Below, one piece after another: positions 24,108-32,151 of a stretch of 44,536 bases of DNA. The DNA comes from an uncultured Phascolarctobacterium sp. GTDB taxonomy: Bacteria > Bacillota > Negativicutes > Acidaminococcales > Acidaminococcaceae. The DNA lies in the NCBI GenBank assembly GCA_905207485.1, contig CAJLLL010000007.1, positions 1 to 44,536 of the forward strand, written 5' to 3'. The notes beneath the pieces are model-generated. The model had not been told where the DNA came from. It did no database searches and saw only the letters and a list, made by a program, of their open reading frames with translations. A program made the translations under genes and the position numbers. The stretch's first letter is position 1. Each line of letters starts with the position of its first letter.

Positions 24108-24488
24108 ATGCCTACAATTAACCAATTAGTCCGCAAAGGCAGACAGGTTGCAGTTGAAAAATCTACCGCTCCGGCATTGAAAGAATGCCCTCAGAAACGC
24201 GGCGTTTGCACCAGGGTTTATACCACAACCCCTAAAAAACCTAACTCTGCTCTGCGTAAGGTTGCTCGTGTCCGTTTAACCAACGGCATCGAAGTTACCG
24301 CATATATTCCGGGTATCGGTCACAATCTGCAAGAACACAGCGTTGTTCTTATTAGAGGCGGAAGGGTAAAAGACCTTCCGGGCGTGCGTTACCATATCAT
24401 TCGTGGTGCACTTGATACTGCTGGCGTTGCAAACCGCAGCCAAAGCCGTTCCAAATACGGCGCTAAACGTGCTAAAGCAAAAAAATAA
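24108..24488 (+). CDS. rpsL: 30S ribosomal protein S12
   Basis: A 126-residue protein of normal length. PTINQLVRKGR opens it and PKKPNSALRKVARV holds the decoding-site lysine in the streptomycin region, unchanged from wild type. It helps maintain decoding accuracy in the 30S subunit. AAGGAGGTG precedes the ATG. It lies in the order L7Ae-like, rpsL, rpsG, fusA, tuf. Confidence 0.98.
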   Translation: MPTINQLVRKGRQVAVEKSTAPALKECPQKRGVCTRVYTTTPKKPNSALRKVARVRLTNGIEVTAYIPGIGHNLQEHSVVLIRGGRVKDLPGVRYHIIRGALDTAGVANRSQSRSKYGAKRAKAKK

Positions 24489-24533
24489 GCAGTAACTAAG
24501 ATTGACACAACGAAATGATTAGGAGGGAAACAC

Positions 24534-25004
24534 ATGCCTAGAAAAGGCCCTGTTACTAAAAGAGACGTACTGCCGGATCCGGTGTATGGCTCCAAATTAT
24601 TAACCAGATTCATCAACAAAATTATGCTTGATGGCAAAAAAGGCGTTGCAGAACGCATTGTATATGATGCTTTCGATCTTGTTCGTGCAAAAACCGGCAA
24701 AGATCCGTTGGAAGTATTTGACGCGGCTATGAAAAATGTTATGCCGCTCCTCGAAGTACGTGCCCGCCGTGTTGGCGGTGCTAACTACCAGGTTCCGGTA
24801 GAAGTACGTGCTGACCGCAAAACCACTCTTGGTATCCGCTGGCTGGTAAATTATTCCCGCCTGCGTGGTGAAAGAACCATGTATGAACGCGTAGCTGGCG
24901 AAATTATGGATGCTGCTAATGGCACCGGCGCTGCTGTTAAAAAACGCGAAGATACCCATAAGATGGCTGAAGCAAACAAAGCGTTTGCACATTACCGTTG
25001 GTAA
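24534..25004 (+). CDS. rpsG: 30S ribosomal protein S7
   Basis: A 156-residue protein, standard for bacterial S7, starting MPRKGPVTKRDVLPDPVYGS and ending in the conserved HKMAEANKAFAHYRW. It nucleates assembly of the 30S head by binding the 3' domain of 16S rRNA. AGGAGGG precedes the ATG. A gap of 42 bp separates it from fusA. Confidence 0.98.
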   Translation: MPRKGPVTKRDVLPDPVYGSKLLTRFINKIMLDGKKGVAERIVYDAFDLVRAKTGKDPLEVFDAAMKNVMPLLEVRARRVGGANYQVPVEVRADRKTTLGIRWLVNYSRLRGERTMYERVAGEIMDAANGTGAAVKKREDTHKMAEANKAFAHYRW

Positions 25005-25046
25005 TAAAACCAAAACCCTGATTTTTATTAGAGGGAGGACGAAGAA

Positions 25047-27131
25047 GTGGGCAGAGAATTTCCACTTGAGAAAACAAGAAATATCGGTATCATGGCTCAC
25101 ATCGATGCCGGTAAAACCACCACTACCGAACGTATTCTGTTCTACACCGGTAAAACCCATAAAATCGGCGAAGTTCATGAAGGCGCTGCTACCATGGACT
25201 GGATGGAACAGGAACAGGAACGTGGCATAACCATTACTTCTGCTGCTACAACCTGCCAGTGGAAAGGCCATCGTATCAACATCATTGATACCCCGGGCCA
25301 CGTTGACTTCACTGTTGAAGTTGAACGTTCTTTGCGCGTTCTTGACGGCTCTGTTGCAGTGTTCTGTGCCAAAGGCGGCGTTGAACCTCAGTCTGAAACC
25401 GTATGGCGCCAGGCTGACAAATACAGCGTTCCCCGTATGGCTTATGTAAATAAAATGGATATTACAGGCGCGAACTTCTACAATGTAGTTCAAATGATGA
25501 AAGACCGCCTGGGTGCTAATGCAGTGCCTATCCAACTTCCTATCGGCTACGAAGATACCTTTGAAGGTATGGTTGACCTGATTAAAATGAAAGCCATTGT
25601 TTATGGCGACAAATTAGGCAAAGATGAAGAATTCGTAGAAATTCCTGAAGACATGAAGGAAAAAGCCGAAGAATACCGTCAGGCTCTCGTCGAAGCTGTT
25701 GCTGAAAGCGATGACGAACTGATGATGAAATATCTTGAAGGCGAAGAACTTACCGAAGAAGAAATCATGACCGGTATCCGCAAACAGACCATTGCTTGCA
25801 AAATGACTCCGGTTTGCTGTGGTTCTTCTTACAAAAACAAAGGCGTACAGCCGCTTCTTGACGCAGTAGTTGCTTTCATGCCGGCTCCGACCGACATTCC
25901 TCATATCAAAGGTATCAATCCTGAAACCGGCGAAGAGGATGAACGTCCTTCCAGCGATGAAGAACCGTTTGCAGCTCTGGCATTCAAGATTATGACTGAC
26001 CCGTATGTTGGTAAACTCGCATTCTTCCGTGTATACTCCGGTACTCTTGATTCCGGCTCCTACGTTTACAACTCCACTAAAGGCAAACGTGAACGTATCG
26101 GCCGTATCCTGCAAATGCATGCAAACCACCGTCAGGAAATCGAAAAGGTTTATGCAGGTGATATTGCTGCTGCTGTAGGTCTGAAAGATACCACTACCGG
26201 TGATACCCTTTGCGATGAAAAAGCTCCTATTATTCTGGAATCCATGGTATTCCCTGAACCTGTTATTTCTGTAGCAGTTGAACCGAAAACCAAGGCTGAC
26301 CAGGAAAAAATGGGCATCGCTCTTCAGAAACTTGCTGAAGAAGATCCGACTTTCCGCGTTCATACCGATCCGGAAACCGCTCAGACCATCATTTCCGGTA
26401 TGGGCGAACTCCATTTGGATATTATCGTAGACCGTCTGCTGCGTGAATTCCACGTAGGCTGCACCGTAGGTAACCCGCAGGTTGCTTATCGTGAAACCAT
26501 CCGCAAATCCGTTAAAGCTGAAGGCAAATTCGTTCGTCAGTCCGGCGGTAAAGGTCAGTACGGTCACTGCTGGCTGGAACTCACTCCGCGTGAACCCGGC
26601 AGCGGCTTTACCTTCGACAACAAAGTTGTCGGCGGCGCTATTCCGAAAGAATACATCGGGCCTGTTGAAGCTGGTGTTAAAGAAGCTATGGAAAACGGCG
26701 TAGTTGCTGGTTATCCGATGGTAGATATCGGCGTTACTGTTTACGATGGTTCTTACCACGAAGTCGACTCCTCTGAAATGGCATTTAAGATTGCCGGTTC
26801 TATGGGCTTCCGTGCTGGCGCACTGAAAGCTGACCCGGTTATCCTTGAGCCTTACATGAAAGTAGAAGTTACCGTTCCTGAAGAATACATGGGCGACGTT
26901 ATCGGCGACCTGAACAGCCGCCGTGGCCGCATTAACAGCATGGAAGCACGCAACGGTGCACAGGTTATTGATGCATTTGTTCCGCTGTCTGAAATGTTCG
27001 GTTATGCAACCGACCTGCGTTCCAAAACTCAGGGCCGTGGCAACTACTCCATGGAAGTTGACCATTACGAAGAAGTTCCTAAAAATATTGCCGAAGCAAT
27101 TGTTGCTAAAAACAAAGGCACTCAGGCTTAA
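25047..27131 (+). CDS. fusA: Translation elongation factor G
   Basis: A 694-residue GTPase that drives ribosomal translocation. G1 is AHIDAGKTT near residue 17; RGITITSAATT carries the switch I threonine, DTPGHVDF is G3 and NKMD is G4. Domains II-V follow at the expected length. The start is GTG 25047 after GAGGGAGGACG. Codons favour GCT, GTT and CGT, which marks high expression. The tuf gene follows 30 bp later. Confidence 0.98.
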   Translation: MGREFPLEKTRNIGIMAHIDAGKTTTTERILFYTGKTHKIGEVHEGAATMDWMEQEQERGITITSAATTCQWKGHRINIIDTPGHVDFTVEVERSLRVLDGSVAVFCAKGGVEPQSETVWRQADKYSVPRMAYVNKMDITGANFYNVVQMMKDRLGANAVPIQLPIGYEDTFEGMVDLIKMKAIVYGDKLGKDEEFVEIPEDMKEKAEEYRQALVEAVAESDDELMMKYLEGEELTEEEIMTGIRKQTIACKMTPVCCGSSYKNKGVQPLLDAVVAFMPAPTDIPHIKGINPETGEEDERPSSDEEPFAALAFKIMTDPYVGKLAFFRVYSGTLDSGSYVYNSTKGKRERIGRILQMHANHRQEIEKVYAGDIAAAVGLKDTTTGDTLCDEKAPIILESMVFPEPVISVAVEPKTKADQEKMGIALQKLAEEDPTFRVHTDPETAQTIISGMGELHLDIIVDRLLREFHVGCTVGNPQVAYRETIRKSVKAEGKFVRQSGGKGQYGHCWLELTPREPGSGFTFDNKVVGGAIPKEYIGPVEAGVKEAMENGVVAGYPMVDIGVTVYDGSYHEVDSSEMAFKIAGSMGFRAGALKADPVILEPYMKVEVTVPEEYMGDVIGDLNSRRGRINSMEARNGAQVIDAFVPLSEMFGYATDLRSKTQGRGNYSMEVDHYEEVPKNIAEAIVAKNKGTQA

Positions 27132-27161
27132 TAATTTACCTGTTCAAGGAGGAAACAATAA

Positions 27162-28352
27162 ATGGCAAAGCAAAAATATGAAAGAACAAAACCCCATGCT
27201 AACATTGGCACCATCGGTCACGTAGACCATGGCAAAACCACCCTTACCGCTGCAATCACCAAAGTTCTTGCAAAACAGGGCGGCGCAGAATTCATGGATT
27301 ACTCCATGATCGATAAAGCACCTGAAGAAAGAGAACGCGGCATCACCATCAACACCGCACACGTAGAATATGAAACCGCAACCCGCCACTATGCACACGT
27401 AGACTGCCCGGGCCATGCCGACTATGTTAAAAACATGATCACCGGCGCAGCACAGATGGACGGCGCAATCCTGGTAGTATCCGCAGCTGACGGCCCGATG
27501 CCGCAGACCCGCGAACACATCCTGCTTGCACGTCAGGTAGGCGTACCTGCAATCGTAGTATTCCTGAACAAAGCAGACATGGTAGACGATCCGGAACTCA
27601 TCGAACTGGTAGAAATGGAAGTGCGTGAACTTCTCTCCAGCTATGACTTCCCGGGCGACGATATTCCTATCGTAGTAGGCTCCGCACTGAAAGCACTTGA
27701 AGGCGACCCCGAATACGAAAAGAAAATCATGGACCTGATGGACGCAGTTGACGCATACATTCCTATTCCGGAACGCGCAACCGACAAACCGTTCCTGATG
27801 CCTGTAGAAGACGTATTCACCATTACCGGCCGCGGCACTGTAGCAACCGGCCGTGTAGAACGTGGCACCATTAAAGTAGGCGACACCGTAGAAATCGTAG
27901 GCTTGTCCGAAGAGAAGAAGAGCACCGTAGTAACCGGCGTAGAAATGTTCCGCAAACTGCTCGACGAAGCAGTAGCCGGCGACAACATCGGCTGCTTGCT
28001 GCGCGGTGTAGACCGTAAAGAAATCGAACGCGGCCAGGTACTTGCAAAACCGGGCAGCATTCATCCGCACACCAAATTCAAAGCAGAAGTATATGTACTG
28101 ACTAAAGAAGAAGGCGGCCGTCATACTCCGTTCTTCAACGGCTACCGTCCTCAGTTCTACTTCAGAACTACCGACGTAACCGGCGTAACCGAACTTCCGG
28201 AAGGCACCGAAATGGTAATGCCTGGCGATAACGTAACCATGGAAGTAGAACTCATCACCCCGATTGCTATCGAACAAGGCCTGCGTTTTGCAATCCGCGA
28301 AGGCGGCCGTACCGTTGGCGCTGGTGTTGTTACCCAAATCGAAGAAAAATAA
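27162..28352 (+). CDS. tuf: Translation elongation factor Tu
   Basis: A 396-residue GTPase that brings aminoacyl-tRNA to the ribosome. GHVDHGKT (near residue 18), RGITINTAHVE, DCPGHADY and NKADM are the G-motifs, and the C-terminal barrel domains end with VGAGVVTQIEEK. AAGGAGG precedes the ATG. Codon use differs from fusA: valine is nearly always GTA and alanine mostly GCA through most of the gene, but the last dozen codons return to GTT/GCT. A strong terminator follows. Confidence 0.98.
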   Translation: MAKQKYERTKPHANIGTIGHVDHGKTTLTAAITKVLAKQGGAEFMDYSMIDKAPEERERGITINTAHVEYETATRHYAHVDCPGHADYVKNMITGAAQMDGAILVVSAADGPMPQTREHILLARQVGVPAIVVFLNKADMVDDPELIELVEMEVRELLSSYDFPGDDIPIVVGSALKALEGDPEYEKKIMDLMDAVDAYIPIPERATDKPFLMPVEDVFTITGRGTVATGRVERGTIKVGDTVEIVGLSEEKKSTVVTGVEMFRKLLDEAVAGDNIGCLLRGVDRKEIERGQVLAKPGSIHPHTKFKAEVYVLTKEEGGRHTPFFNGYRPQFYFRTTDVTGVTELPEGTEMVMPGDNVTMEVELITPIAIEQGLRFAIREGGRTVGAGVVTQIEEK

Positions 28353-28373
28353 TTGACGCAGTCAGCGGCATAT

Positions 28374-28416
28374 ATCTAAGGCCGGACTTTTCAGCCCGGT
28401 CTTAGATTATTTTTTT
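28374..28416 (+). terminator. Terminator of the str operon
   Basis: ATCTAAG-G-CCGG paired with CCGG-T-CTTAGAT (one G-U) around a 10-base loop, followed by TATTTTTTT. Confidence 0.92.
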
Positions 28417-28424
28417 AAACATTG

Positions 28425-28453
28425 TTGACATAACCCGTTAACTGTGGTACTCT
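28425..28453 (+). promoter_or_regulatory. Predicted promoter of rpmG-secE-nusG-rplK-rplA
   Basis: Exact TTGACA with TACTCT at 17 bp; the -10 is poor, though TATATT lies five bases further. It begins just after the tuf terminator, so the rif-side genes have their own start. Confidence 0.55.
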
Positions 28454-28506
28454 ATATTAGTGAAATTTTCAGACCAGTAATTTTGACAGCAAGCGAGGTG
28501 TAATGA

Positions 28507-28656
28507 ATGCGTACTTTGATTACTTTGGCATGCACTGAATGCAAACAGCGCAACTACCAGACCAACAAAAACAAAAAGAATGATCCTGACCGCATTGAGA
28601 TCAACAAGTACTGCAAATTTTGCAAAAAACACACTTTACATAAAGAAACCAAATAA
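28507..28656 (+). CDS. rpmG: 50S ribosomal protein L33
   Basis: A 49-residue protein, MRTLITLACTECKQRNYQ at the start. Two CxxC pairs (CTEC, CKFC) form the zinc ribbon, so this is the zinc-dependent form of L33. I chose ATG 28507 over the ATG at 28503, which is in another frame. GAGGTG lies upstream. No tRNA-Trp gene lies between it and secE. Confidence 0.97.
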   Translation: MRTLITLACTECKQRNYQTNKNKKNDPDRIEINKYCKFCKKHTLHKETK

Positions 28657-28704
28657 TCTTTGTGTTTGAGTTTAACTAGGGATTTTTAGCAAGGATGTGA
28701 AGAA

Positions 28705-28920
28705 ATGGCCGTTCCAGAAATACCGAGTGTGAAAGACACCAACGGCATTATGCGCTTTCTGCGCGAAGCAAAATCTGAACTAAAAAAAGTGACCTGGCCT
28801 ACCAGACGAGAACTTATTGCAAATACAATCGTTGTATTTATAGCGGTTGTTTTTTCTGCAATCCTGATTTGGGTAATTGACAGTATTTTTTCTGGGCTTT
28901 TCCAGATGGTATTACAATAA
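28705..28920 (+). CDS. secE: Preprotein translocase subunit SecE
   Basis: A 71-residue membrane protein. An amphipathic N-terminal helix (FLREAKSELKKVTWPTRREL, including the conserved KVTWPTR) is followed by one transmembrane helix at about residues 40-66. This is the single-span form of SecE, which clamps SecY in the translocon. Its place between rpmG and nusG is highly conserved. Confidence 0.97.
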   Translation: MAVPEIPSVKDTNGIMRFLREAKSELKKVTWPTRRELIANTIVVFIAVVFSAILIWVIDSIFSGLFQMVLQ

Positions 28921-28962
28921 GTTTGAGTAAGGAGGAAAGGGATTAACTTCCCCGGCACCGAT

Positions 28963-29496
28963 ATGGAATCAGAAAAACGTTGGTATGTCATACATACTTA
29001 TTCCGGTTACGAAAATAAAGTAAAAGCTAATCTGGAACGCAAAGTTCATTCCCTGGGTATGGAAAACGAAGTTTTCAACATTGTAATACCCATGGAAAAT
29101 GAGATAGAAGTAAAAGATGGCAAAAAACGCAGCGTTCAGCGCAAAGTTTTCCCGGGCTATGTACTGGTGGAAATGATTGTTAATGACCGCAGCTGGTATG
29201 CCGTCCGCAACACTCCAGGCGTAACCGGTTTTGTAGGCTCCGGCACAAAACCTATTCCTCTTACTGAGGATGAGGTTAGGCAGATTATGCGCTCCATGGG
29301 CGTTGAAGAGAGCCGTCCTAAAATTGATTTACAATTACAGCAGATTGTACGCCTTAAAAGCGGTCCGTTTGCCGGATGCCTTGGCAGCGTTTCCGAAATT
29401 AATGAAGAACGCGGCAAGCTGAAGGTTCTTGTGGACATGTTTGGGCGCGAAACACCTGTTGAAGTTGATTTTACTCAAGTTGAAGAAGCTGAATAA
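28963..29496 (+). CDS. nusG: Transcription antitermination factor NusG
   Basis: A 177-residue protein. The NGN domain opens with RWYVIHTYSGYENKVK and holds FPGYVLVEM and NTPGVTGFVG. The C-terminal KOW domain has VRLKSGPFAGCLGSV. It binds RNA polymerase and affects pausing and termination. The ATG start has no ribosome site at normal spacing: AAGGAGG ends 27 bp upstream. An in-frame ATT at 28942 sits six bases after AAGGAGG, so a non-AUG start or an intervening hairpin is possible. The rplK gene follows after 13 bp. Confidence 0.96.
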   Translation: MESEKRWYVIHTYSGYENKVKANLERKVHSLGMENEVFNIVIPMENEIEVKDGKKRSVQRKVFPGYVLVEMIVNDRSWYAVRNTPGVTGFVGSGTKPIPLTEDEVRQIMRSMGVEESRPKIDLQLQQIVRLKSGPFAGCLGSVSEINEERGKLKVLVDMFGRETPVEVDFTQVEEAE

Positions 29497-29509
29497 GGAG
29501 GTGTAATAA

Positions 29510-29935
29510 ATGCCGAAAAAAGTCGTTAAAATGGTAAAATTACAGGTACCGGCTGGTAAAGCTACTCCGGCTCCTCCTGTAGGCCCTGCACTCGGCCAGG
29601 CCGGTGTAAACATTATGGCTTTCGTTAAGGAGTTCAATGAACGTACTGCTCAGCAGGCAGGTCTCATCATCCCGGTAGAAATTACTGTATTTGAAGACCG
29701 TTCCTTTACTTTCATTACCAAAACTCCTCCGGCACCGGTTCTGCTGAAAAAAGCTGCCGGACTGGAAAAAGCATCTGGCGAACCTAACAAGAAAAAAGTA
29801 GCCACCCTCGGCCGCGATAAAATCCGCGAAATCGCCGAAACCAAAATGGCTGACCTCAACGCAGCAGACATTGAAGCTGCTATGAGAATGGTTGAAGGTA
29901 CTGCCCGCAGCATGGGCATCACCGTAGTTGACTGA
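29510..29935 (+). CDS. rplK: 50S ribosomal protein L11
   Basis: A 141-residue protein with KLQVPAGKATPAPPVGPALGQ near the N-terminus, the proline-rich hinge of L11, and an RNA-binding C-terminal domain. It forms the GTPase-associated centre with the L10-L12 stalk. AAGGAGGTG precedes the ATG. It is directly downstream of nusG and upstream of rplA. Confidence 0.98.
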   Translation: MPKKVVKMVKLQVPAGKATPAPPVGPALGQAGVNIMAFVKEFNERTAQQAGLIIPVEITVFEDRSFTFITKTPPAPVLLKKAAGLEKASGEPNKKKVATLGRDKIREIAETKMADLNAADIEAAMRMVEGTARSMGITVVD

Positions 29936-29955
29936 TAAGCAGTTAACTTAATTTA

Positions 29956-29982
29956 GTGGGAGGCAAAAACCGTTATTACCAC
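29956..29982 (+). promoter_or_regulatory. Candidate ribosomal protein L1 binding site
   Basis: GTGG(GAGG) at 29956 and ACCAC ending at 29982 form a short stem around an asymmetric internal loop containing CCGTTA, just before the rplA ribosome site. It resembles the mRNA structure bound by L1 in other bacteria and would allow autoregulation of rplA. This is my pattern recall, not a model search. Confidence 0.45.
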
Positions 29983-29998
29983 ACAGGAGGAAAAGTTA

Positions 29999-30700
29999 AT
30001 GGCAAAAAGAGGTAAGAAATACCAGGAAGCTTTGAAACTTATCGAAGCTGACAAATTCTATTCTCCGAAAGAAGCAATAGAATTAGTAAAGAAAACTAAC
30101 GTAACTAAATTCGACAGCACCGTTGAAGTTTCTTTCAAACTCGGTGTTAACCCTAAATACGCTGACCAGCAGGTTCGCGGAGCTATGGTTCTTCCGCACG
30201 GCACCGGCAAAAGCAAAACTGTTTTAGTATTTGCTAAAGGCCCCAAAGTTGCTGAAGCTGAAGCAGCAGGCGCAGATTATGTTGGCGGTGAAGAATATGT
30301 CGCTAAAATTCAGGGCGGCTGGACTGACTTTGATGTCTGCGTAGCAACCCCTGATATGATGGGCATGGTTGGCCGTCTTGGTAAAATCCTCGGTCCTAAA
30401 GGCTTGATGCCTAACCCGAAGGTTGGTACCGTAACTATGGACGTAACCCGTGCAGTAAACGAAATCAAATCCGGTAAAATTGAGTACCGCACCGACAAAG
30501 CAGGTAACGTACAAGCTCCTATCGGTAAAGTTTCCTTCACTGACGAACAGCTTTTGGCTAACTACATTGCACTTGCTGATACTCTGGTAAAAGTTAAACC
30601 TTCCGGAGCAAAAGGCCAGTACATGAAAACCATCACTGTTTCTACTACCATGGGCCCTGGCGTTAAAATTGACGTTTTAAAGGCTAACAGCGACAAATAA
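29999..30700 (+). CDS. rplA: 50S ribosomal protein L1
   Basis: A 233-residue protein, the usual length. Diagnostic stretches are MAKRGKKYQEALKLIE, LPHGTGKSKTVLVFA, GRLGKILGPKGLMPNPK (near residue 125) and TVSTTMGPGVKID. L1 forms the mobile stalk near the E site and is a translational repressor. ACAGGAGG precedes the ATG. It is followed by the L10 leader, not directly by rplJ. Confidence 0.98.
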   Translation: MAKRGKKYQEALKLIEADKFYSPKEAIELVKKTNVTKFDSTVEVSFKLGVNPKYADQQVRGAMVLPHGTGKSKTVLVFAKGPKVAEAEAAGADYVGGEEYVAKIQGGWTDFDVCVATPDMMGMVGRLGKILGPKGLMPNPKVGTVTMDVTRAVNEIKSGKIEYRTDKAGNVQAPIGKVSFTDEQLLANYIALADTLVKVKPSGAKGQYMKTITVSTTMGPGVKIDVLKANSDK

Positions 30701-30724
30701 TTTTATAAATCAGAAGATAATCGG

Positions 30725-30835
30725 GCCATAGACAGCAGGTGCGGCACAGCCGCGTAAGCGTAAGCGCCAGCCGAGGTTGGAGACGTTGAAGATAGACCTT
30801 CGCGACCTCCGGCTGCGGCCGAGAGGTCTTTTTGA
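30725..30835 (+). promoter_or_regulatory. L10 leader (ribosomal protein L10-L12 autoregulatory RNA) with attenuator hairpin
   Basis: The gap between rplA and rplJ contains the conserved L10-leader elements AGACAGCAGGTGC and GCCGAGGTT. The L10-L12 complex binds this kink-turn-like RNA to repress rplJ-rplL. At 30804-30833, GACCTC and GAGGTC close a GC-rich loop, followed by TTTTT, which gives a terminator-like attenuator. Confidence 0.88.
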
Positions 30836-30877
30836 TTTAATAAAAAACATCAAAAACAAAGAAGGGGGTGCAGATGT

Positions 30878-31402
30878 ATGGCAATTAGACCTGAAAAAGC
30901 AGCTAAAGTTGCAGAGATTAAAGAACTTCTTGCAAACTCTAAAGCTACTGTTCTTGTTGACTTCTGCGGTTTAACTGTTGCACAGGATACTGCATTGCGC
31001 CGCAAAATGCGTGAAGCCGGTGTTACCTACATTGTAGTTAAAAACACTCTGCTCCGTATTGCAGCAAAAGAAGCAGGCATTGAAGGCCTGGAACCTGTTC
31101 TTGAAAAGAACACTGCTATTGCAGTAGCTCCGGAAGATCCTGTTTCCGTAGCAAAAATCATTTGCGATTTCGCAAAAGAAAACAAAGCTCTTGTTGTTAA
31201 AGCAGGTGTGCTTGACGGCAAAGTTATCGACGAAGCAGCTATCAAAGCTCTGGCAGAACTGCCGCCGAAAGAAGTGCTCATCGCCAAAATGCTTGGCAGC
31301 ATGAATGCTCCTATTTCCGGTTTCGTCAATGTACTTCAAGGTACTATCCGCAACGTGGTATATGCGCTTAACGCTATCCGCGAACAAAAAGAATCCGCAT
31401 AA
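30878..31402 (+). CDS. rplJ: 50S ribosomal protein L10
   Basis: A 174-residue protein, starting MAIRPEKAAKVAEIKEL, with TVLVDFCGLTV and MREAGVTYIVVKNTLLRIA in the rRNA-binding domain. The C-terminal helix that carries L12 dimers ends VYALNAIREQKESA. AAGGGGGTG precedes the ATG. It is under the L10 leader. Confidence 0.98.
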   Translation: MAIRPEKAAKVAEIKELLANSKATVLVDFCGLTVAQDTALRRKMREAGVTYIVVKNTLLRIAAKEAGIEGLEPVLEKNTAIAVAPEDPVSVAKIICDFAKENKALVVKAGVLDGKVIDEAAIKALAELPPKEVLIAKMLGSMNAPISGFVNVLQGTIRNVVYALNAIREQKESA

Positions 31403-31466
31403 TAAAATGCTGATTGCATAAAATTTTAATTAAAATAATAACATCTATTTTATGGAGGTAACTATA

Positions 31467-31838
31467 ATGAATAAAGAACAAATCATCGAAGCTATTGAAT
31501 CCATGACCGTCCTTGAACTTTCCGAACTCGTTAAAGCTCTGGAAGAAAAATTCGGCGTATCCGCTGCTGCTCCTGTTGCTGTAGCTGCTGCTCCGGCTGC
31601 TGGTGGCGCTGCTGCTGCTGAAGAAAAAACCGAATTTGACGTAATCCTGACCTCTGCTGGCGCTGGCAAAATCAACGTAATCAAAGTTGTTCGCGAAGTA
31701 ACCGGCCTGGGCCTGAAAGAAGCTAAAGCTATCGTTGACGAAGCTCCGAAAGCTGTTAAAGAAAAAATCTCCAAAGCTGACGCTGAAGCTCTCAAAGCTA
31801 AACTCGAAGAAGCTGGCGCTTCCGTAGAAGTAAAATAA
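31467..31838 (+). CDS. rplL: 50S ribosomal protein L7/L12
   Basis: About 123 residues. The N-terminal dimer domain (MNKEQIIEAIESMTVLELSE) leads through an Ala-rich hinge (residues about 36-55) to the C-terminal domain VREVTGLGLKEAKAIVDEAP that contacts elongation factors. The start is ATG 31467 after TGGAGG; an earlier in-frame ATG at 31452 is too close to that site. A strong terminator follows. Confidence 0.98.
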   Translation: MNKEQIIEAIESMTVLELSELVKALEEKFGVSAAAPVAVAAAPAAGGAAAAEEKTEFDVILTSAGAGKINVIKVVREVTGLGLKEAKAIVDEAPKAVKEKISKADAEALKAKLEEAGASVEVK

Positions 31839-31857
31839 TTTGTCTTAACAGACGCAA

Positions 31858-31889
31858 AAATTCCGCTGCAACAGCAGCGGAATTTTTTT
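31858..31889 (+). terminator. Terminator after rplL
   Basis: AAATTCCGCTG and CAGCGGAATTT around CAACAG, followed by a T run. It separates rplJL from rpoBC. Confidence 0.92.
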
Positions 31890-31901
31890 ATGCTTAAATT
31901 A

Positions 31902-31930
31902 TTGACAAATAAGAAAATGTGTGATAACAT
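31902..31930 (+). promoter_or_regulatory. Promoter of rpoB-rpoC
   Basis: Exact TTGACA and TAACAT, 17 bp apart, directly after the rplL terminator. Transcription would start near 31937 and give a leader of about 215 bases. Confidence 0.75.
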
Positions 31931-31936
31931 ATCATA

Positions 31937-32151
31937 CTACAACATTAGTAGATTGCAGGTATTGACAACCGGTACCGGGGGTTCAGTGGTTGGGCACCGT
32001 GCCGTGCTTATAATACGGATTTAGATGAAGTGCGTTCATCGAAGACAACATGCAAGGTCCTGAATATTGTTTGGAGCCTTGCTTTTTTTGTCATGGCTGA
32101 AACGCGCTTGTTTAAGTCTGCCTGACAACATATTAAGGGGTGAGGGATTAC
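31937..32151 (+). promoter_or_regulatory. Structured rpoB leader RNA
   Basis: Most of the 313 bp between rplL and rpoB. Visible elements in order: a palindromic GC block CCGGTACCGG (31969-31978) that can pair with GGCACCG near 31993-32000; a perfect hairpin GATGAA-GTGCG-TTCATC (32024-32040); an intrinsic terminator (32052-32089); and about 60 bases to the rpoB ribosome site. No open frame of note lies inside. It could be an attenuator or a short RNA of about 150 bases made from the rpoB promoter. Confidence 0.6.
32052..32089 (+). terminator. Intrinsic terminator within the rpoB leader
   Basis: GCAAGG(TCC) pairs with (GGA)G-CCTTGC around a 12-base loop, with seven T after it. It lies between the promoter and the rpoB start, so polymerase must pass it to make RpoB and RpoC. 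Confidence 0.8.

Noticed and set aside
24108..24488. Possible streptomycin-resistance change in rpsL
   Set aside because: The PKKPNSALRK region carries the wild-type lysine.
25614..27065. Open frame of 483 codons opposite fusA; similar long frames opposite tuf (27144-28337), fabF (19574-20866), rpoB (33331-34434) and rpoC (38157-39506)
   Set aside because: They are antisense to unmistakable genes with strong codon bias, which leaves the opposite frame free of stops. Their proteins are low-complexity with no recognisable domain.
30777..30974. 65-codon frame before rplJ
   Set aside because: It lies across the L10 leader and its attenuator hairpin and runs into rplJ in another frame; the RNA element explains the sequence.
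31962..32014. TTGACA and TATAAT in the rpoB leader as a second promoter
   Set aside because: The two boxes are about 41 bp apart, and neither has a proper partner at 16-18 bp.
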